The translations under genes and the position numbers were made by a program. The notes under the pieces were generated by a model. The model ran no database searches. It was not told the DNA's origin and saw nothing but the letters and a program-made list of their open reading frames with translations. Below are positions 16,630-26,844 of a stretch of DNA of 64,000 nt, one piece after another. Source of the stretch: Bacteroidales bacterium (GTDB lineage: Bacteria > Bacteroidota > Bacteroidia > Bacteroidales > VadinHA17); assembly GCA_016709865.1 (NCBI GenBank), contig JADJLX010000002.1, positions 620,001-684,000 of the forward strand. Direction: 5' to 3'. Position 1 is the first letter of the stretch, and every line of letters starts with the position of its first letter.

Positions 16630-17493
16630 TCAGTATTTTTCAGGCACAAATGTCTGGTCGGTAACCGGAGGCCTTACATAAGCCGTATTGTGCTTTAATG
16701 GCGGCAGTTTGAACGGTTTTGGTGTCAGATCCTCATAAGGAATCATCGAAAGAAGGTGATCAATAGTGTTCAGACGGGCCCGTTTTTTGTCATCAGCATG
16801 AACAACATGCCATGGAGCCTGTTTGGTATCGGTGAAAGCAAACATTTTGTCTTTGGCCATAGAATATTCAACCCATTTATCGCGTGATTCGACATCCATC
16901 GGACTGATTTTCCATCGTTTTGTGGGGTCTTTGATCCTGTCCTGGAATCGTTTTTCCTGTTCATGATCACTTACTGAGAACCAGTATTTTATCAGGATTG
17001 TTCCTGATCTTATTAGCATCCTTTCAAACTCAGGGCATGAGCGCAGAAATTCCTCATATTCATCATTTGTACAGTATCCCATTACTTTCTCAACACCTGC
17101 CCTGTTATACCAGCTTCTGTCGAAAAGAGCTATCTCTCCTCCTGCGGGAAGCTGGGAGACATATCTCTGGAAATACCATTGGGTTTTCTCCTTTTCGGTA
17201 GGAATGCCAAGAGCAACAATTTTGCATATTCTGGGATTGAGACAGCCGGCAATTGTTTTTATTACTCCACCTTTACCTGCTGCATCGCGTCCTTCGAAAA
17301 CGACAACGATCTTCAGCTTTTTGGCTTTTACCCATTCCTGGAGCTTAACCAGCTCAATTTCCTGTTTAAGAAGAAGTTCTTCATATTCCTTCTTGTCGAT
17401 TTTTTTCCTTTTTTCAGGTTCAATATCACGATATTCACCAACCTTTTCAGCAACTTTTGCTTTAGCGGGTTTCTTTCCTTTTGAATGTCCCAT
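16630..17493 (-). CDS. ppk2: Polyphosphate kinase 2 family protein
   Basis: 287 residues. The Walker A motif is FEGRDAAGKGGVIK, Walker B/lid residues are in LFDRSWYNRAG, and the base-stacking region includes KYWFSVSDHEQEKRF. This is a single-domain (class I-like) PPK2, which phosphorylates nucleoside diphosphates with polyphosphate. A Lys-rich N-terminal tail (~25 residues) precedes the domain. It stands alone; both flanks are repeats. Confidence 0.93.
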   Translation of the reverse strand: MGHSKGKKPAKAKVAEKVGEYRDIEPEKRKKIDKKEYEELLLKQEIELVKLQEWVKAKKLKIVVVFEGRDAAGKGGVIKTIAGCLNPRICKIVALGIPTEKEKTQWYFQRYVSQLPAGGEIALFDRSWYNRAGVEKVMGYCTNDEYEEFLRSCPEFERMLIRSGTILIKYWFSVSDHEQEKRFQDRIKDPTKRWKISPMDVESRDKWVEYSMAKDKMFAFTDTKQAPWHVVHADDKKRARLNTIDHLLSMIPYEDLTPKPFKLPPLKHNTAYVRPPVTDQTFVPEKY

Positions 17494-17538
17494 GATTCAG
17501 AATATTAAAATAAGAAAGAAATATACCAAATAATTTTG

Positions 17539-17580
17539 GGATTTCAAAATCCGCAACCCGCAATCAGGAATCCGCAATAC
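17539..17580. repeat. TCCGCAAT-type phrase
   Basis: GGGATTTCAAAATCCGCAA, then CCCGCAATC and AATCCGCAATAC: three degenerate copies of one phrase. The same family forms the foldback at 28504-28568 inside the ribosomal cluster. It sits between the ppk2 start and the DUF4870 stop. Confidence 0.55.
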
Positions 17581-17584
17581 CTAA

Positions 17585-17950
17585 CTATTGAATAAACGGA
17601 ATAGATAAAGGATATCTGAAGAGTTCTCCTTTTGAAGCTTTTATGCTTGCAATTGTGATACAGACAACTTTAAGTGTAAGAAGGATAAAAAGCAGCGGGA
17701 AGCCTATAATAATGAAGCATAATGGAACTACAAGCACCATATACAGAAGTATAGAGAGCTGAAAGTTCATAGATGCCTTACCGTTAATATTAACCCAGGC
17801 GGATTCATCTCTTTTAGATAACCAGCAAATCATCGGGCCTAAAATTGCCCCAAAAGGGAAGAAGAAACCTGCAAAAGCTGACAAGTGGCACAGCATTGAC
17901 CAGTTTCTTTCTGTTTCGGATAATATCTTATTCTCTTCCATGACCTTCAA
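17585..17950 (-). CDS. DUF4870 domain-containing membrane protein
   Basis: 121 residues with the DUF4870 pattern: HLSAFAGFFFPFGAILGPMI, then WLSKRDESAWVNINGKASMN, and two further hydrophobic segments, giving about three transmembrane helices. The biological role of this family is not known. It lies 44 bases after the 281-residue secreted protein gene on the same strand, so it may belong to that transcript. ATG at 17950 or 17941 are both usable. Confidence 0.8.
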   Translation of the reverse strand: MKVMEENKILSETERNWSMLCHLSAFAGFFFPFGAILGPMICWLSKRDESAWVNINGKASMNFQLSILLYMVLVVPLCFIIIGFPLLFILLTLKVVCITIASIKASKGELFRYPLSIPFIQ

Positions 17951-17994
17951 GTTTTATTAAAAGACGGATCTATTTCCCCAATGCTGCATCAATT

Positions 17995-18840
17995 CTATTT
18001 AGCAAGCCTCTTAAGATCGGCAGGTAACAAGCCATTTGGATTAGATTTATCTATCAGGTGCTGGTTATAATAATACATGTTTGCATCATCTGTACCAATA
18101 AGCATCTTAAAACAGTAACCTGAGTTTCTTTCGCCAACAGGACCGACTTTATGAAGGATTACTGTATTGGCACTCTTATTATCAATAGCTTTTACAATAT
18201 CTTCCTCTGTAACAATTTCAATCTTATTATTATAAATAGATTTTATTTTATCGATTGAGGAAATTTCAGGTGCGAGATCCTCCAGTTTTACAAGTATTGT
18301 TTTATTCTGCACTTCGGGGATATACTTATTATAATACTTCAGATACTTTCTCCCTGTTAATGAAGGATCTTCTGAAATCATCTGAGCATGTTTTTGCATA
18401 AAAGCAAGTATAGCACCAAGCTTATAGCTGTAATCAAGGTCGTCCTCGCCTGCGAAAGAGAGTGGAATTGCACAGATTTCAGGATTCTCTCCCAGCTTGT
18501 TAACGTTTTTACCCTGAAGCAGATTAACAAAATTAAAAAGGCCATTTGTTTTGTCCTTCTCAAAATTGGTCTGTGTAAGTACAATAAATGAATATGCAGG
18601 ATTGAGCCTCTTGACATTAAAATCTGCAATTGAAATGATCTCATAAGGAGTTATTTTCCAGTAAGCTTTTACTGCTTCTGTTATATAAGCATTGTACGTG
18701 GAGAAAGGATCATCTTCCAGAACAACACAGGTTTTGGATGCAGTAAACTGTTTTATCTCATCTTTACTCGGGAAAGGGGCCTGTGCAGTAAGCAACAGTG
18801 AGTAAAAAAACAATACAAGGGCAAATGAAATCTTTTTCAT
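17995..18840 (-). CDS. Secreted protein of unknown function
   Basis: 281 residues with a signal peptide (MKKISFALVLFFYSLLLTAQA). I do not recognise a named domain. The mature protein is mixed alpha/beta with no cysteine cluster. Segments such as DPFSTYNAYITEAVKAYWKI and VILHKVGPVGERNSGYCFKM recall Bacteroidota proteins of unknown function. It follows another secreted protein by 10 bases, which implies an operon with 18851-19603. Confidence 0.7.
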   Translation of the reverse strand: MKKISFALVLFFYSLLLTAQAPFPSKDEIKQFTASKTCVVLEDDPFSTYNAYITEAVKAYWKITPYEIISIADFNVKRLNPAYSFIVLTQTNFEKDKTNGLFNFVNLLQGKNVNKLGENPEICAIPLSFAGEDDLDYSYKLGAILAFMQKHAQMISEDPSLTGRKYLKYYNKYIPEVQNKTILVKLEDLAPEISSIDKIKSIYNNKIEIVTEEDIVKAIDNKSANTVILHKVGPVGERNSGYCFKMLIGTDDANMYYYNQHLIDKSNPNGLLPADLKRLAK

Positions 18841-18850
18841 ATCTGGCGTA

Positions 18851-19603
18851 TTAATTTACTGGGATATACAATGGATTCTTCTCATTGAACTTTCTGATAT
18901 AAACAAACATCTGTTCCTTTTTCTTTTTCCTCGACAGCTGAATATACTCCTCATACAGCTGATTATCTTTCATCAGCAAAAGTTCAGTATTCTCAATGTC
19001 AAACTCAATAACCTTACCACTCTCAAAATCAATTAAATATTGTTTCAGCTCATTCCGGCTCACATTTGATTGCCTGTATGGTGAATAAGGTGAGTAAGGC
19101 GAATAGTATGAGTAGGGTGAATAATAATTACTGTATCCGTAAGGGGAATAGTAAGGATCATAATAACCGTACGGAGAATTATTGTAACGCGAATCGTAAG
19201 TTGTGATATCGGCAACGAAATGGCAGATACTCCCTACAAAAGTTATCCTGTTGAAGTTCTCCTGGATCTGAACATATAATACTCCATTACGGGAATAACC
19301 CCATATCATGTTCTTGGCGATCTCCTGTCTGATGCCCATATTATCGTAGAAATAGATTTTGTCCATCTCCATGACTTTCTTAAAGAATTCCCTGTCGTTA
19401 TAATCAACAGATGTTAAGAGTTTGGCTTTAGGTATAGGACTATTCAATCGAACCTGGTCAAAGTTCAGATAAATACCATCTTTGAACCTGAAATCGGGTG
19501 TATATCTGACCATTCCCTCCTTTTCCTGTGCAGAAACCGGGAAATATGCAAATGCTGAAATGAAAAAGCTTATAACCAAAATATTCCTTATCCCAACTGC
19601 CAT
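18851..19603 (-). CDS. Secreted protein with Tyr/Pro/Ser-rich repeat, unknown function
   Basis: 250 residues. A signal peptide is followed by a folded part (~30-130) and a central low-complexity tract (~145-180) built from YSPY/YGYYDPYY-like units. A charged C-terminal part contains SRKKKKEQMFVYIRKFNEKN. No named family recognised. An exact TAAATTTG -7 element lies 49 bases upstream. First gene of a probable three-gene minus-strand unit. Confidence 0.65.
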   Translation of the reverse strand: MAVGIRNILVISFFISAFAYFPVSAQEKEGMVRYTPDFRFKDGIYLNFDQVRLNSPIPKAKLLTSVDYNDREFFKKVMEMDKIYFYDNMGIRQEIAKNMIWGYSRNGVLYVQIQENFNRITFVGSICHFVADITTYDSRYNNSPYGYYDPYYSPYGYSNYYSPYSYYSPYSPYSPYRQSNVSRNELKQYLIDFESGKVIEFDIENTELLLMKDNQLYEEYIQLSRKKKKEQMFVYIRKFNEKNPLYIPVN

Positions 19604-19651
19604 GTTAATCTATGTTTTACCTTCTCATTTCAAATATTGTACCGAAAAGGG

Positions 19652-19659
19652 CAAATTTA
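19652..19659 (-). promoter_or_regulatory. -7 box upstream of the two secreted-protein genes
   Basis: The minus strand reads TAAATTTG, an exact match to TAnnTTTG, followed by CC. No good -33 element is visible. Confidence 0.45.
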
Positions 19660-19748
19660 ATGTTTTCCATTAAAGGTTGTTAAAATCAGTTGATGTATAT
19701 TTATTACTTATTTTGATTATTTTTACAGAACCTTAAATGTTTTAATAC

Positions 19749-21098
19749 ATGGTTAGCGAAACCGGGCAAAAAGATATTCCAGATTCATTGAACAGATCTT
19801 CTGAGGAAATTTTTAACAGGAACCGGAAGAAAATTGAGACATATTCAATTGTTGCACTCTTTTGCCTAATCGCGGCAATCCTTCTTATTTCGGTTGACCA
19901 GAGGCTAATTGCCGGATGTCTGATAATAGCAGCTGCAGTTTTGGGAATAATGGTTTTCAGGAAAACAATTGAAGTAAATAAGAAATTTAAAGACTCCTTT
20001 TCCGAATTTTATTCCCTGAATGAGAAAAAGGATGATGTAATTACAGATTTCTCTCACAGGATAAGGGAACCCCTTAACAATCTGGTTATCATTGCTGATA
20101 TGTTGATGGAATCGGGTCTTCAGAAAAAACAGAAAGAATTGCTTGAGACTTTTATTGCATCAACCAATAACATGGTCACCACTGTGAATGAATTATCGAT
20201 GCAATCTGCCGGTAATCTTAGTTATGAACCGCGAAAAGCAATCAGATTCAACCTGTTATCTACTATCCAGAACACATTCGAACTCTATAGTCTTAAGGAT
20301 AAAGCAAACATCGATTTCATACTGAATAAAAAAGATTTCATCGATCAGGAATATTTAGGAGATCCTATTATACTCAAACAAATATTTCTTGATCTATTCA
20401 ATACTATTGAGGACCAGGTTTCTGACAGAGCTATAAAGGTTACAATTAATCTCAAAAAGACCAGGGAGAGTGAACTGGAAAATATTATTGCATTCAGAAT
20501 TCAAACTGATAAGAGTATTGTGCTTATAAATGAATCGGCCGGAAACAATAATCTTACTGCGCGGCTCATTTCTTCAGGCAATGGAACATTCAGTCAGGAG
20601 ATCGGTACAAATCATACCATTTTGAACATATATCTTCCATTCACTAATTCTGCAACTGAGCCGCGACAAAAAACGGTTTCCCCGAAGATGGAAGAGCTTA
20701 TTCCAAAGGAGAAAACCCATAAAGAGTTGAAAGACATTAAAATACTCCTGGTTGAAGATAACCTGATTAATCAGAAGATCACCCTTCTTACTCTCAGCCC
20801 GCTTGTAAACAGTATAGACACTGCCTCCAATGGTAAAGAGGCACTTGATAAGTTCGGCACATCAAACTATGATCTTATTCTTATGGACATACAGATGCCG
20901 ATAATGAGCGGCCTCTTAGCTGCCGAAAAGATCAGGGCACTGGAATCGACTACTAATTCTCATGTTCCGATAATTGCGATAACCGCTAACGCCATGATAG
21001 GTGATAAAGAAAAATGCCTCTCTGCAGGTATAGATGATTACATCAGCAAACCATTTCAGCCTGCAGCTCTTCTTGAAAAAATAAAGAAGATTATTTAG
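19749..21098 (+). CDS. Membrane histidine kinase-like protein with receiver domain, degenerate ATPase
   Basis: 449 residues. Two close transmembrane segments (32-70) precede an H-box, DFSHRIREPLNNL, with His103. The region where an HATPase domain should sit (~165-300) lacks the N-box asparagines and the glycine-rich G1/G2 boxes. The C-terminal receiver domain (~329-449) is intact, with the acidic pair in LLVEDN, phospho-acceptor Asp380 (LILMDIQMP) and Lys in YISKPF. It may therefore receive or relay phosphate and not autophosphorylate. Its stop overlaps the convergent SpoIIE gene by eight bases. Confidence 0.75.
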   Translation: MVSETGQKDIPDSLNRSSEEIFNRNRKKIETYSIVALFCLIAAILLISVDQRLIAGCLIIAAAVLGIMVFRKTIEVNKKFKDSFSEFYSLNEKKDDVITDFSHRIREPLNNLVIIADMLMESGLQKKQKELLETFIASTNNMVTTVNELSMQSAGNLSYEPRKAIRFNLLSTIQNTFELYSLKDKANIDFILNKKDFIDQEYLGDPIILKQIFLDLFNTIEDQVSDRAIKVTINLKKTRESELENIIAFRIQTDKSIVLINESAGNNNLTARLISSGNGTFSQEIGTNHTILNIYLPFTNSATEPRQKTVSPKMEELIPKEKTHKELKDIKILLVEDNLINQKITLLTLSPLVNSIDTASNGKEALDKFGTSNYDLILMDIQMPIMSGLLAAEKIRALESTTNSHVPIIAITANAMIGDKEKCLSAGIDDYISKPFQPAALLEKIKKII

Positions 21099-22128
21099 TT
21101 GATTTAACCATAGGGCGGAACCCGATTACCATAATATCATCAACCTGTTCATTGCGCCCAATCCATGTTTTAATATTCTCATCAAGAATCGCTTTCTGGT
21201 CATTAACAGGGAAGTGGTGAATAGTAAGCAGAAGATACCTGAACCTGCGGTACATGAATTTTTTATTCTCTGATCCTCCGAACTGGTCTACGTAACCATC
21301 AGAGAAGATATAAATTATATCATCCTCTTTAAGGTCAATCTCACTGTCGTTATATGATACCCCGTCAGGATTCATTCCAATAATGATCTTATCACCTTTA
21401 ATCTCTATCAAGCTGTCATTACGGATAAGATAGAGAGGGAAAAATGCACCTGCAAAATTTAGTTTCTTCTTTTCCTTATCAATAACACAAAGCCCAATAT
21501 CCATTCCGTCCCTGATAATTGTTCCGATATTTTTCTCCCTGCTAAAGGTCTTTTCCAATCCTTTATTCAGTATAGCGAGTATTTGAGAGGGTAATTCTAT
21601 GTTGTCTTCATTGATAGTCTTTTCGATAATTTCAAGTCCGATCATAGACATGAGTGCGCCGGGAACACCATGACCAGTGCAATCGGCTGCAACAACAAAT
21701 ACTTTATTGCCTTTCTCTCCTATCCAGAAAAAATCTCCGCTGACAATATCCTTAGGCTTAAAAAGAATGAAAGAATCAGAGAAATGGCTCCTGAAATATT
21801 CTTCTGAAGGAAGCAATGCCTCCTGTATTCTTTGCGCATAAATAAGGCTGTCGGTGATATTTTTGTCGCGCAACTCAAGTGCTACTTTCTGTTGCTCGAT
21901 CATCAACAGGGCCTGTTCCTTTTCTTTAAGCAGGTTTTTAGTCTTGATAAGCATTCTGGTCTGCGACTTAACCAGCCAATAAACAAGGGCTATTACAATA
22001 GCACCATAAAGTATAAAACGGAACGGAGAGCCGGAAGAACCAATTGTGCTGACATCAGTACCAAAGGCTGAAATCAAATAAAAGCCGCTATAATGAGTGT
22101 AACTATATGTACTTAAATAGAGTCCCAT
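21091..22128 (-). CDS. SpoIIE-family PP2C-type protein phosphatase
   Basis: From ATG at 22128 (a TTG four codons upstream is less likely) the protein has 345 residues. One transmembrane segment (near FRILYGAIVIALVYWLVKS) is followed by a coiled linker. The PP2C/SpoIIE domain has QRIQEALLP, DIVSGDFFW and AADCTGHGVPGALMS, with metal-binding Asp/Gly residues present. Such proteins dephosphorylate anti-anti-sigma factors or similar partners. Bacteroidota relatives usually carry a long sensory N-terminus; this one has almost none. Confidence 0.8.
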   Translation of the reverse strand: MGLYLSTYSYTHYSGFYLISAFGTDVSTIGSSGSPFRFILYGAIVIALVYWLVKSQTRMLIKTKNLLKEKEQALLMIEQQKVALELRDKNITDSLIYAQRIQEALLPSEEYFRSHFSDSFILFKPKDIVSGDFFWIGEKGNKVFVVAADCTGHGVPGALMSMIGLEIIEKTINEDNIELPSQILAILNKGLEKTFSREKNIGTIIRDGMDIGLCVIDKEKKKLNFAGAFFPLYLIRNDSLIEIKGDKIIIGMNPDGVSYNDSEIDLKEDDIIYIFSDGYVDQFGGSENKKFMYRRFRYLLLTIHHFPVNDQKAILDENIKTWIGRNEQVDDIMVIGFRPMVKSTK

Positions 22129-22196
22129 CAGATAGTACAAAAATAGACTATTTATCCGTACCTCTTATCTGCCTTCGCTGAAAATAAGTATGATAA

Positions 22197-24095
22197 CTAA
22201 CTAATGTACAATTCATCCTTACCTTTTCCAAGCAATAAGCGGTATTTAACGGATGGTGACTCAATTAATTTTCCTGCTCCCAGAGTATTCCATTTCTTAT
22301 CAACTGCAGAAATCGTATCGGGATCAGAGCACACTACATTCGGCCATTTTCTGGGAAATCCTCCCTTTCTGAATGCTTTTATAGTTCCATCAAGTAACAG
22401 AGTTCCATTGGAAAAATATCTGTGATCGCGCTGAGGATCAGAGTTGCCAAGAAGCTGCCATGCAACAGTATGGATATCTGAAGTATCTACAGTATGATCA
22501 ACAACAATTACAAGTTTGAAAATGGAATCAGGATCATTGGACTCCAGAAGGATTTGAATTTTGTCGATAACACCGGCATCCTCAGAAATGTTAACCGACA
22601 GAATCAGAACAGGAATATAAGACGAAACCAGGTGGGAGTTATAATCTTTAATTAAGTCTGTTCTGAGAAAATCAGTTTTGAAATTTGAGATTTGCTCATT
22701 AATCCTATCCGGGGCTGCTTTCCTTCCATTGAGTTCTTCCGGATGTTTAATTGTAGCATCGAGGCCTGCCTTACCTCCAAATGAGAAGTTATCGGAGCAA
22801 TGATCAAGTACATCGAGAGGTCCTTTTGTAAATAACAGGTCTTTACCAAGATCTGTATTTTCAAAGATATGAACGAGCAATCCGGAATAATCTCTTATAT
22901 CAATATTGCCACTTACAACTACCAGGTATTTTGAAAACATCATTTGTCCGGCCCCGAACAGAGAATTCAGTACTTTCATGCCCTGTCCTGGATATGATTT
23001 TTTTATTTTCACTATCACAAGGTTATGAGCTACTCCTGCATCCGGCATGTGAAAATCAACTATTTCAGGCTGAATTGCCATTTTTACAGCAGAGAGGAAG
23101 ATCCTTTCAGTTGCCTTTGCAAGCCAAACATCTTCCTGTGGCGGGATACCAACTATTGTAGCCGGATATATTGCTTTACGGGAATGGGTGATACAGGTCA
23201 CATGGAATTTTGGATACCAGTCTGCCAGAGAATAGAATCCGGTATGGTCACCGAAAGGTCCTTCCCACACAGGTTCCTCAGCCGGGTCAACATACCCTTC
23301 AATAATAATATCTGCATCATAAGGCACGTACAGATCATTTGTCAGACACCTGACCATTTTAACTTTTTTACCTCTGAGAAATCCTGCAAGAATATACTCA
23401 TTAATATTTTCCGGAAGAGGTGCTGTAGCTGCATAAGTATAAACCGGATCACCGCCCAGAGCAACAGAAACAGGCATCCTTTTTCCGGTCTTTTTCCAGG
23501 CTTCAAAATGATTTGCTCCTGTTTTGTGACGCTGCCAGTGCATTCCTGTTGTATTCTTATCTAAAATCTGCATCCTGTACATACCGACATTTGTCTTACC
23601 GTTTTCCGGATTGACGGTGTGCACCATAGGTAGGGTAATGAATCTTCCGCCATCATGCGGCCAGCATTTCAGAACAGGAAGTATTCCCAGGTCGGGATTC
23701 ATGTGGATTACCTGCTGGCATGATCCTTTTCTTCGTAAACGTGAAGGCAATATACCTGCCAGCCTGATCAGAGAGGGAAGCGATGATATTTTTTTAAGGA
23801 TACCGCCACTGTTATCGGTCATCCTGCTGAATAGATTTTCAATCTCTGCTCCTGCATCGTCGAGATCTGCTCTTCCGATTGACATTGCCATTCTGCTGTC
23901 AGACCCAAAAGCATTAATCAGTACGGGGAAATCAGTACCGTTATTCTCAAAAAGGAGAGCTTTTCCTGAGGATTTAGTTATTCTGTCGGTAATCTCGGTT
24001 ATTTCCAGAACCGGATCGACGAATGTATTTATTCTCAGGAGTTCATTTTTTTTCTCAAGAGCATTGATGAAAGTTATCAGTCCCGGATAAGCCAT
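22197..24095 (-). CDS. UbiD family decarboxylase
   Basis: 632 residues, longer than the ~490 of E. coli UbiD but similar to other Bacteroidota members annotated for menaquinone synthesis. Recognisable segments include DVWLAKATERIF, the metal/prFMN region EGPFGDHTGFYS, and the YATTAPLPE-like stretch AATAPLPENINEYILAGFL. The enzyme would use prenylated FMN made by a UbiX partner, not found here. A -7 box lies directly upstream, and an RNA-like element ends about 40 bases before the start codon. Confidence 0.85.
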   Translation of the reverse strand: MAYPGLITFINALEKKNELLRINTFVDPVLEITEITDRITKSSGKALLFENNGTDFPVLINAFGSDSRMAMSIGRADLDDAGAEIENLFSRMTDNSGGILKKISSLPSLIRLAGILPSRLRRKGSCQQVIHMNPDLGILPVLKCWPHDGGRFITLPMVHTVNPENGKTNVGMYRMQILDKNTTGMHWQRHKTGANHFEAWKKTGKRMPVSVALGGDPVYTYAATAPLPENINEYILAGFLRGKKVKMVRCLTNDLYVPYDADIIIEGYVDPAEEPVWEGPFGDHTGFYSLADWYPKFHVTCITHSRKAIYPATIVGIPPQEDVWLAKATERIFLSAVKMAIQPEIVDFHMPDAGVAHNLVIVKIKKSYPGQGMKVLNSLFGAGQMMFSKYLVVVSGNIDIRDYSGLLVHIFENTDLGKDLLFTKGPLDVLDHCSDNFSFGGKAGLDATIKHPEELNGRKAAPDRINEQISNFKTDFLRTDLIKDYNSHLVSSYIPVLILSVNISEDAGVIDKIQILLESNDPDSIFKLVIVVDHTVDTSDIHTVAWQLLGNSDPQRDHRYFSNGTLLLDGTIKAFRKGGFPRKWPNVVCSDPDTISAVDKKWNTLGAGKLIESPSVKYRLLLGKGKDELYIS

Positions 24096-24115
24096 ATAAG
24101 TCTACAATTGAATCT

Positions 24116-24123
24116 CAAAGATA
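24116..24123 (-). promoter_or_regulatory. -7 box of the UbiD gene
   Basis: The minus strand reads TATCTTTG, an exact TAnnTTTG match, 21 bases before the ATG. It lies downstream of the hairpin ending the proposed RNA, so the decarboxylase gene need not be read from the RNA promoter. The -33 element is not evident. Confidence 0.45.
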
Positions 24124-24129
24124 TATAAA

Positions 24130-24625
24130 ACAATAATGGGAACTATTCGCTAGGAGTAGTTCCCATTCACCGTTTTCAGCCGAGGCTGCTAACGATGTCA
24201 GATTACTGTTATTGTGACCGGCTGCTTACTCAGGATACGGGATCCTTTTTTGCAACCCATGGCTTTCGGGTTTTGCCTGTTACAGCAGAACCGTCGGGCT
24301 GTCCTTTTTTCCTGCCTTGCGGCGGGACTTCGGGGACGAAGTGTCATTCAGGCGCTGTTGCTTATTTCCCGGAGGATCAGGCATCAGTTTCAGTTAGCCC
24401 GGGGCCGAAGCCCGTCGCAGTCTGAAGCCCTGTGACTCAATCGCTGAAAGAACGTTTCCGGTTTTCGTTGACCTACTGAACATCGCGGACGTTGAGTCCT
24501 CTAAGTTCAGGCTTCGGCTCTCATGGTGCGCAGACCCGGAGGTCTGACCGAAACGGATCGTGTCTCAATTAAGTAACCTTTTCCGTTTCCACATCGTTCG
24601 AGCAGTCTTTTATCGCTCACCTGAT
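24130..24625 (-). ncRNA. Putative structured noncoding RNA, about 500 nt, class not identified
   Basis: The stretch is GC-richer than its neighbours and has no convincing reading frame. On the minus strand it contains GGGC-UUCG-GCCC (24402-24413), GCC-GCAA-GGC (24314-24323), ACTTCG-TCCC-CGAAGT (24327-24342) and CAGACC-TCCG-GGTCTG (24531-24546). CTGAAC/GTTCAG (24476-24481 with 24505-24510) encloses a smaller hairpin. A long-range pairing joins 24453-24462 with 24547-24556. UUCG and GNRA loops are stable only in the minus-strand RNA. A full-consensus promoter sits upstream and an 11-bp hairpin closes the 3' side. Hallmarks of RNase P RNA, tmRNA and SRP RNA were not found. Confidence 0.6.
24135..24167 (-). 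terminator. Hairpin ending the proposed RNA
   Basis: AATGGGAACTA (24135-24145) pairs perfectly with TAGTTCCCATT (24157-24167). On the minus strand it is followed by ATTGTTTTATAT, a moderate U-rich tail. Confidence 0.55.
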
Positions 24626-24630
24626 AGAAT

Positions 24631-24660
24631 CAAATTTACATCAGGATTCTTAAAAAACAA
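24631..24660 (-). promoter_or_regulatory. Consensus promoter driving the proposed RNA
   Basis: On the minus strand TTG (24660-24658), exactly 19 bases, then TAAATTTG (24638-24631): a complete match to the Bacteroidota -33/-7 consensus. Transcription would start near 24625. Confidence 0.75.
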
Positions 24661-24734
24661 TAGAAAGATGGTCGTTGTTATAAACCTGGTTTCAACAGAT
24701 GTTATCAACAATTGTTAATAACGTCGGGATGTGC

Positions 24735-24841
24735 GCCCCCTGGCCGCAATGCGGCCATCCCCCTAAAGGGGGACTAACTCCGTCACATATCTTAATCTAC
24801 TCATTTATTGAGAATTAGCCCCCTTCAGGGGGGTTGTGGGG
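24735..24841. repeat. GC-rich foldback of the CCCCCTAAAGGGGG / GCCCCCTTCAGGGGGG type
   Basis: TGGCCGCA-A-TGCGGCCA (24741-24757) is a perfect stem. CCCCC-TAAA-GGGGG (24759-24772) follows. After a 45-base AT-rich spacer comes AGCCCCCTTCAGGGGGGTT (24817-24835). The left and right parts are partly complementary. It lies between the eno terminator and the RNA promoter, with no coding capacity. Confidence 0.65.
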
Positions 24842-24842
24842 C

Positions 24843-24873
24843 AAAAAAAAGGCCATCCCTGAGGACAGCCTTT
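24843..24873 (-). terminator. Intrinsic terminator of eno
   Basis: On the minus strand AAAGGCTGTCC, TCA, GGGATGGCCTTT form a strong stem, directly followed by a run of eight T. It is 21 bases past the enolase stop codon. Confidence 0.85.
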
Positions 24874-24893
24874 CTATCTGAATTTAATATGGT

Positions 24894-26172
<1,279 letters not shown>

Positions 26173-26213
26173 AATTTTTTATTTATTATTAAACAATAAT
26201 GCAATATACAAAA

Positions 26214-26245
26214 AAAGGGATAAAGCCTTTATGACTTATCCCTTT
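26214..26245 (-). terminator. Terminator of the ribosomal supercluster after rplQ
   Basis: AAAGGGATAA (26214-26223) pairs with TTATCCCTTT (26236-26245). On the minus strand the stem runs directly into a run of seven T (26216-26210). It separates the alpha operon from eno. Confidence 0.8.
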
Positions 26246-26273
26246 CCTTTAAAATATTTCTTCAAACATTTTT

Positions 26274-26816
26274 TTACTCTTCAGGAGCGGCCTCTTCGGC
26301 ACTCTCTTTACTCTTTGCTGCAGGTTCATCTGCTTTTTTTACTTTTTCCTTAGCAGCCTTAGGTGCTTTAACTTCGCCTTCTACCTCATCTTTTTTCTTT
26401 GAAGTCTTCCTTCTGCGGGTAGTTTTGGTTTTGGCAGCCTCACCGCCAAGCATAGCTTCGTTATAATCAACCAGCTCGAGAATACACATATCGGCATTAT
26501 CTCCGATCCTGTGGCCTGTTTTCAATATACGAGTATATCCGCCTGGTCTTTCGCCGATCTTCGGGGATACTTCTCTGAACAGTTCAGCAACTGCAGTCTT
26601 ATCTTTCAGATAGCTGAAAACCACTCTTCTTGAGTGTGTTGAATCTTCTTTCGATTTAGTGATAAGAGGTTCAACATAGGTACGCAGTGCTTTTGCTTTA
26701 GCAGTTGTTGTTGTAATCCTTTTATGAAGGATAAGTGATGTTGCCATGTTAGCAAGCATCGCCTTCCTGTGTGAACTTGTTCTTCCTAAATGGTTAATAA
26801 CTCTTGAATGTCGCAT
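26274..26816 (-). CDS. rplQ: 50S ribosomal protein bL17
   Basis: 180 residues. Positions 1-117 are a standard L17 ([20 protein letters not shown], then [17 protein letters not shown]). The remaining ~60 form a Lys/Glu/Ala-rich tail absent from E. coli L17 (127 aa) but common in Bacteroidota. It lines the exit-tunnel side of the large subunit. Last gene of the alpha operon, 28 bases after rpoA and just before a terminator. Confidence 0.96.
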   Translation of the reverse strand: MRHSRVINHLGRTSSHRKAMLANMATSLILHKRITTTTAKAKALRTYVEPLITKSKEDSTHSRRVVFSYLKDKTAVAELFREVSPKIGERPGGYTRILKTGHRIGDNADMCILELVDYNEAMLGGEAAKTKTTRRRKTSKKKDEVEGEVKAPKAAKEKVKKADEPAAKSKESAEEAAPEE

Positions 26817-26844
26817 TTCTCTATTTCCTTAACCAGTTTTCAAA

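Noticed and set aside
24195..24435. Two overlapping plus-strand open frames of 73-76 codons
   Set aside because: Composition is proline/cysteine/arginine rich with no family likeness, and both lie across the hairpins of the proposed minus-strand RNA.
24130..24625. RNase P RNA, tmRNA or SRP RNA
   Set aside because: The conserved core segments of RNase P, the tRNA-like ends and tag frame of tmRNA, and the SRP Alu/S-domain motifs were not found on either strand.
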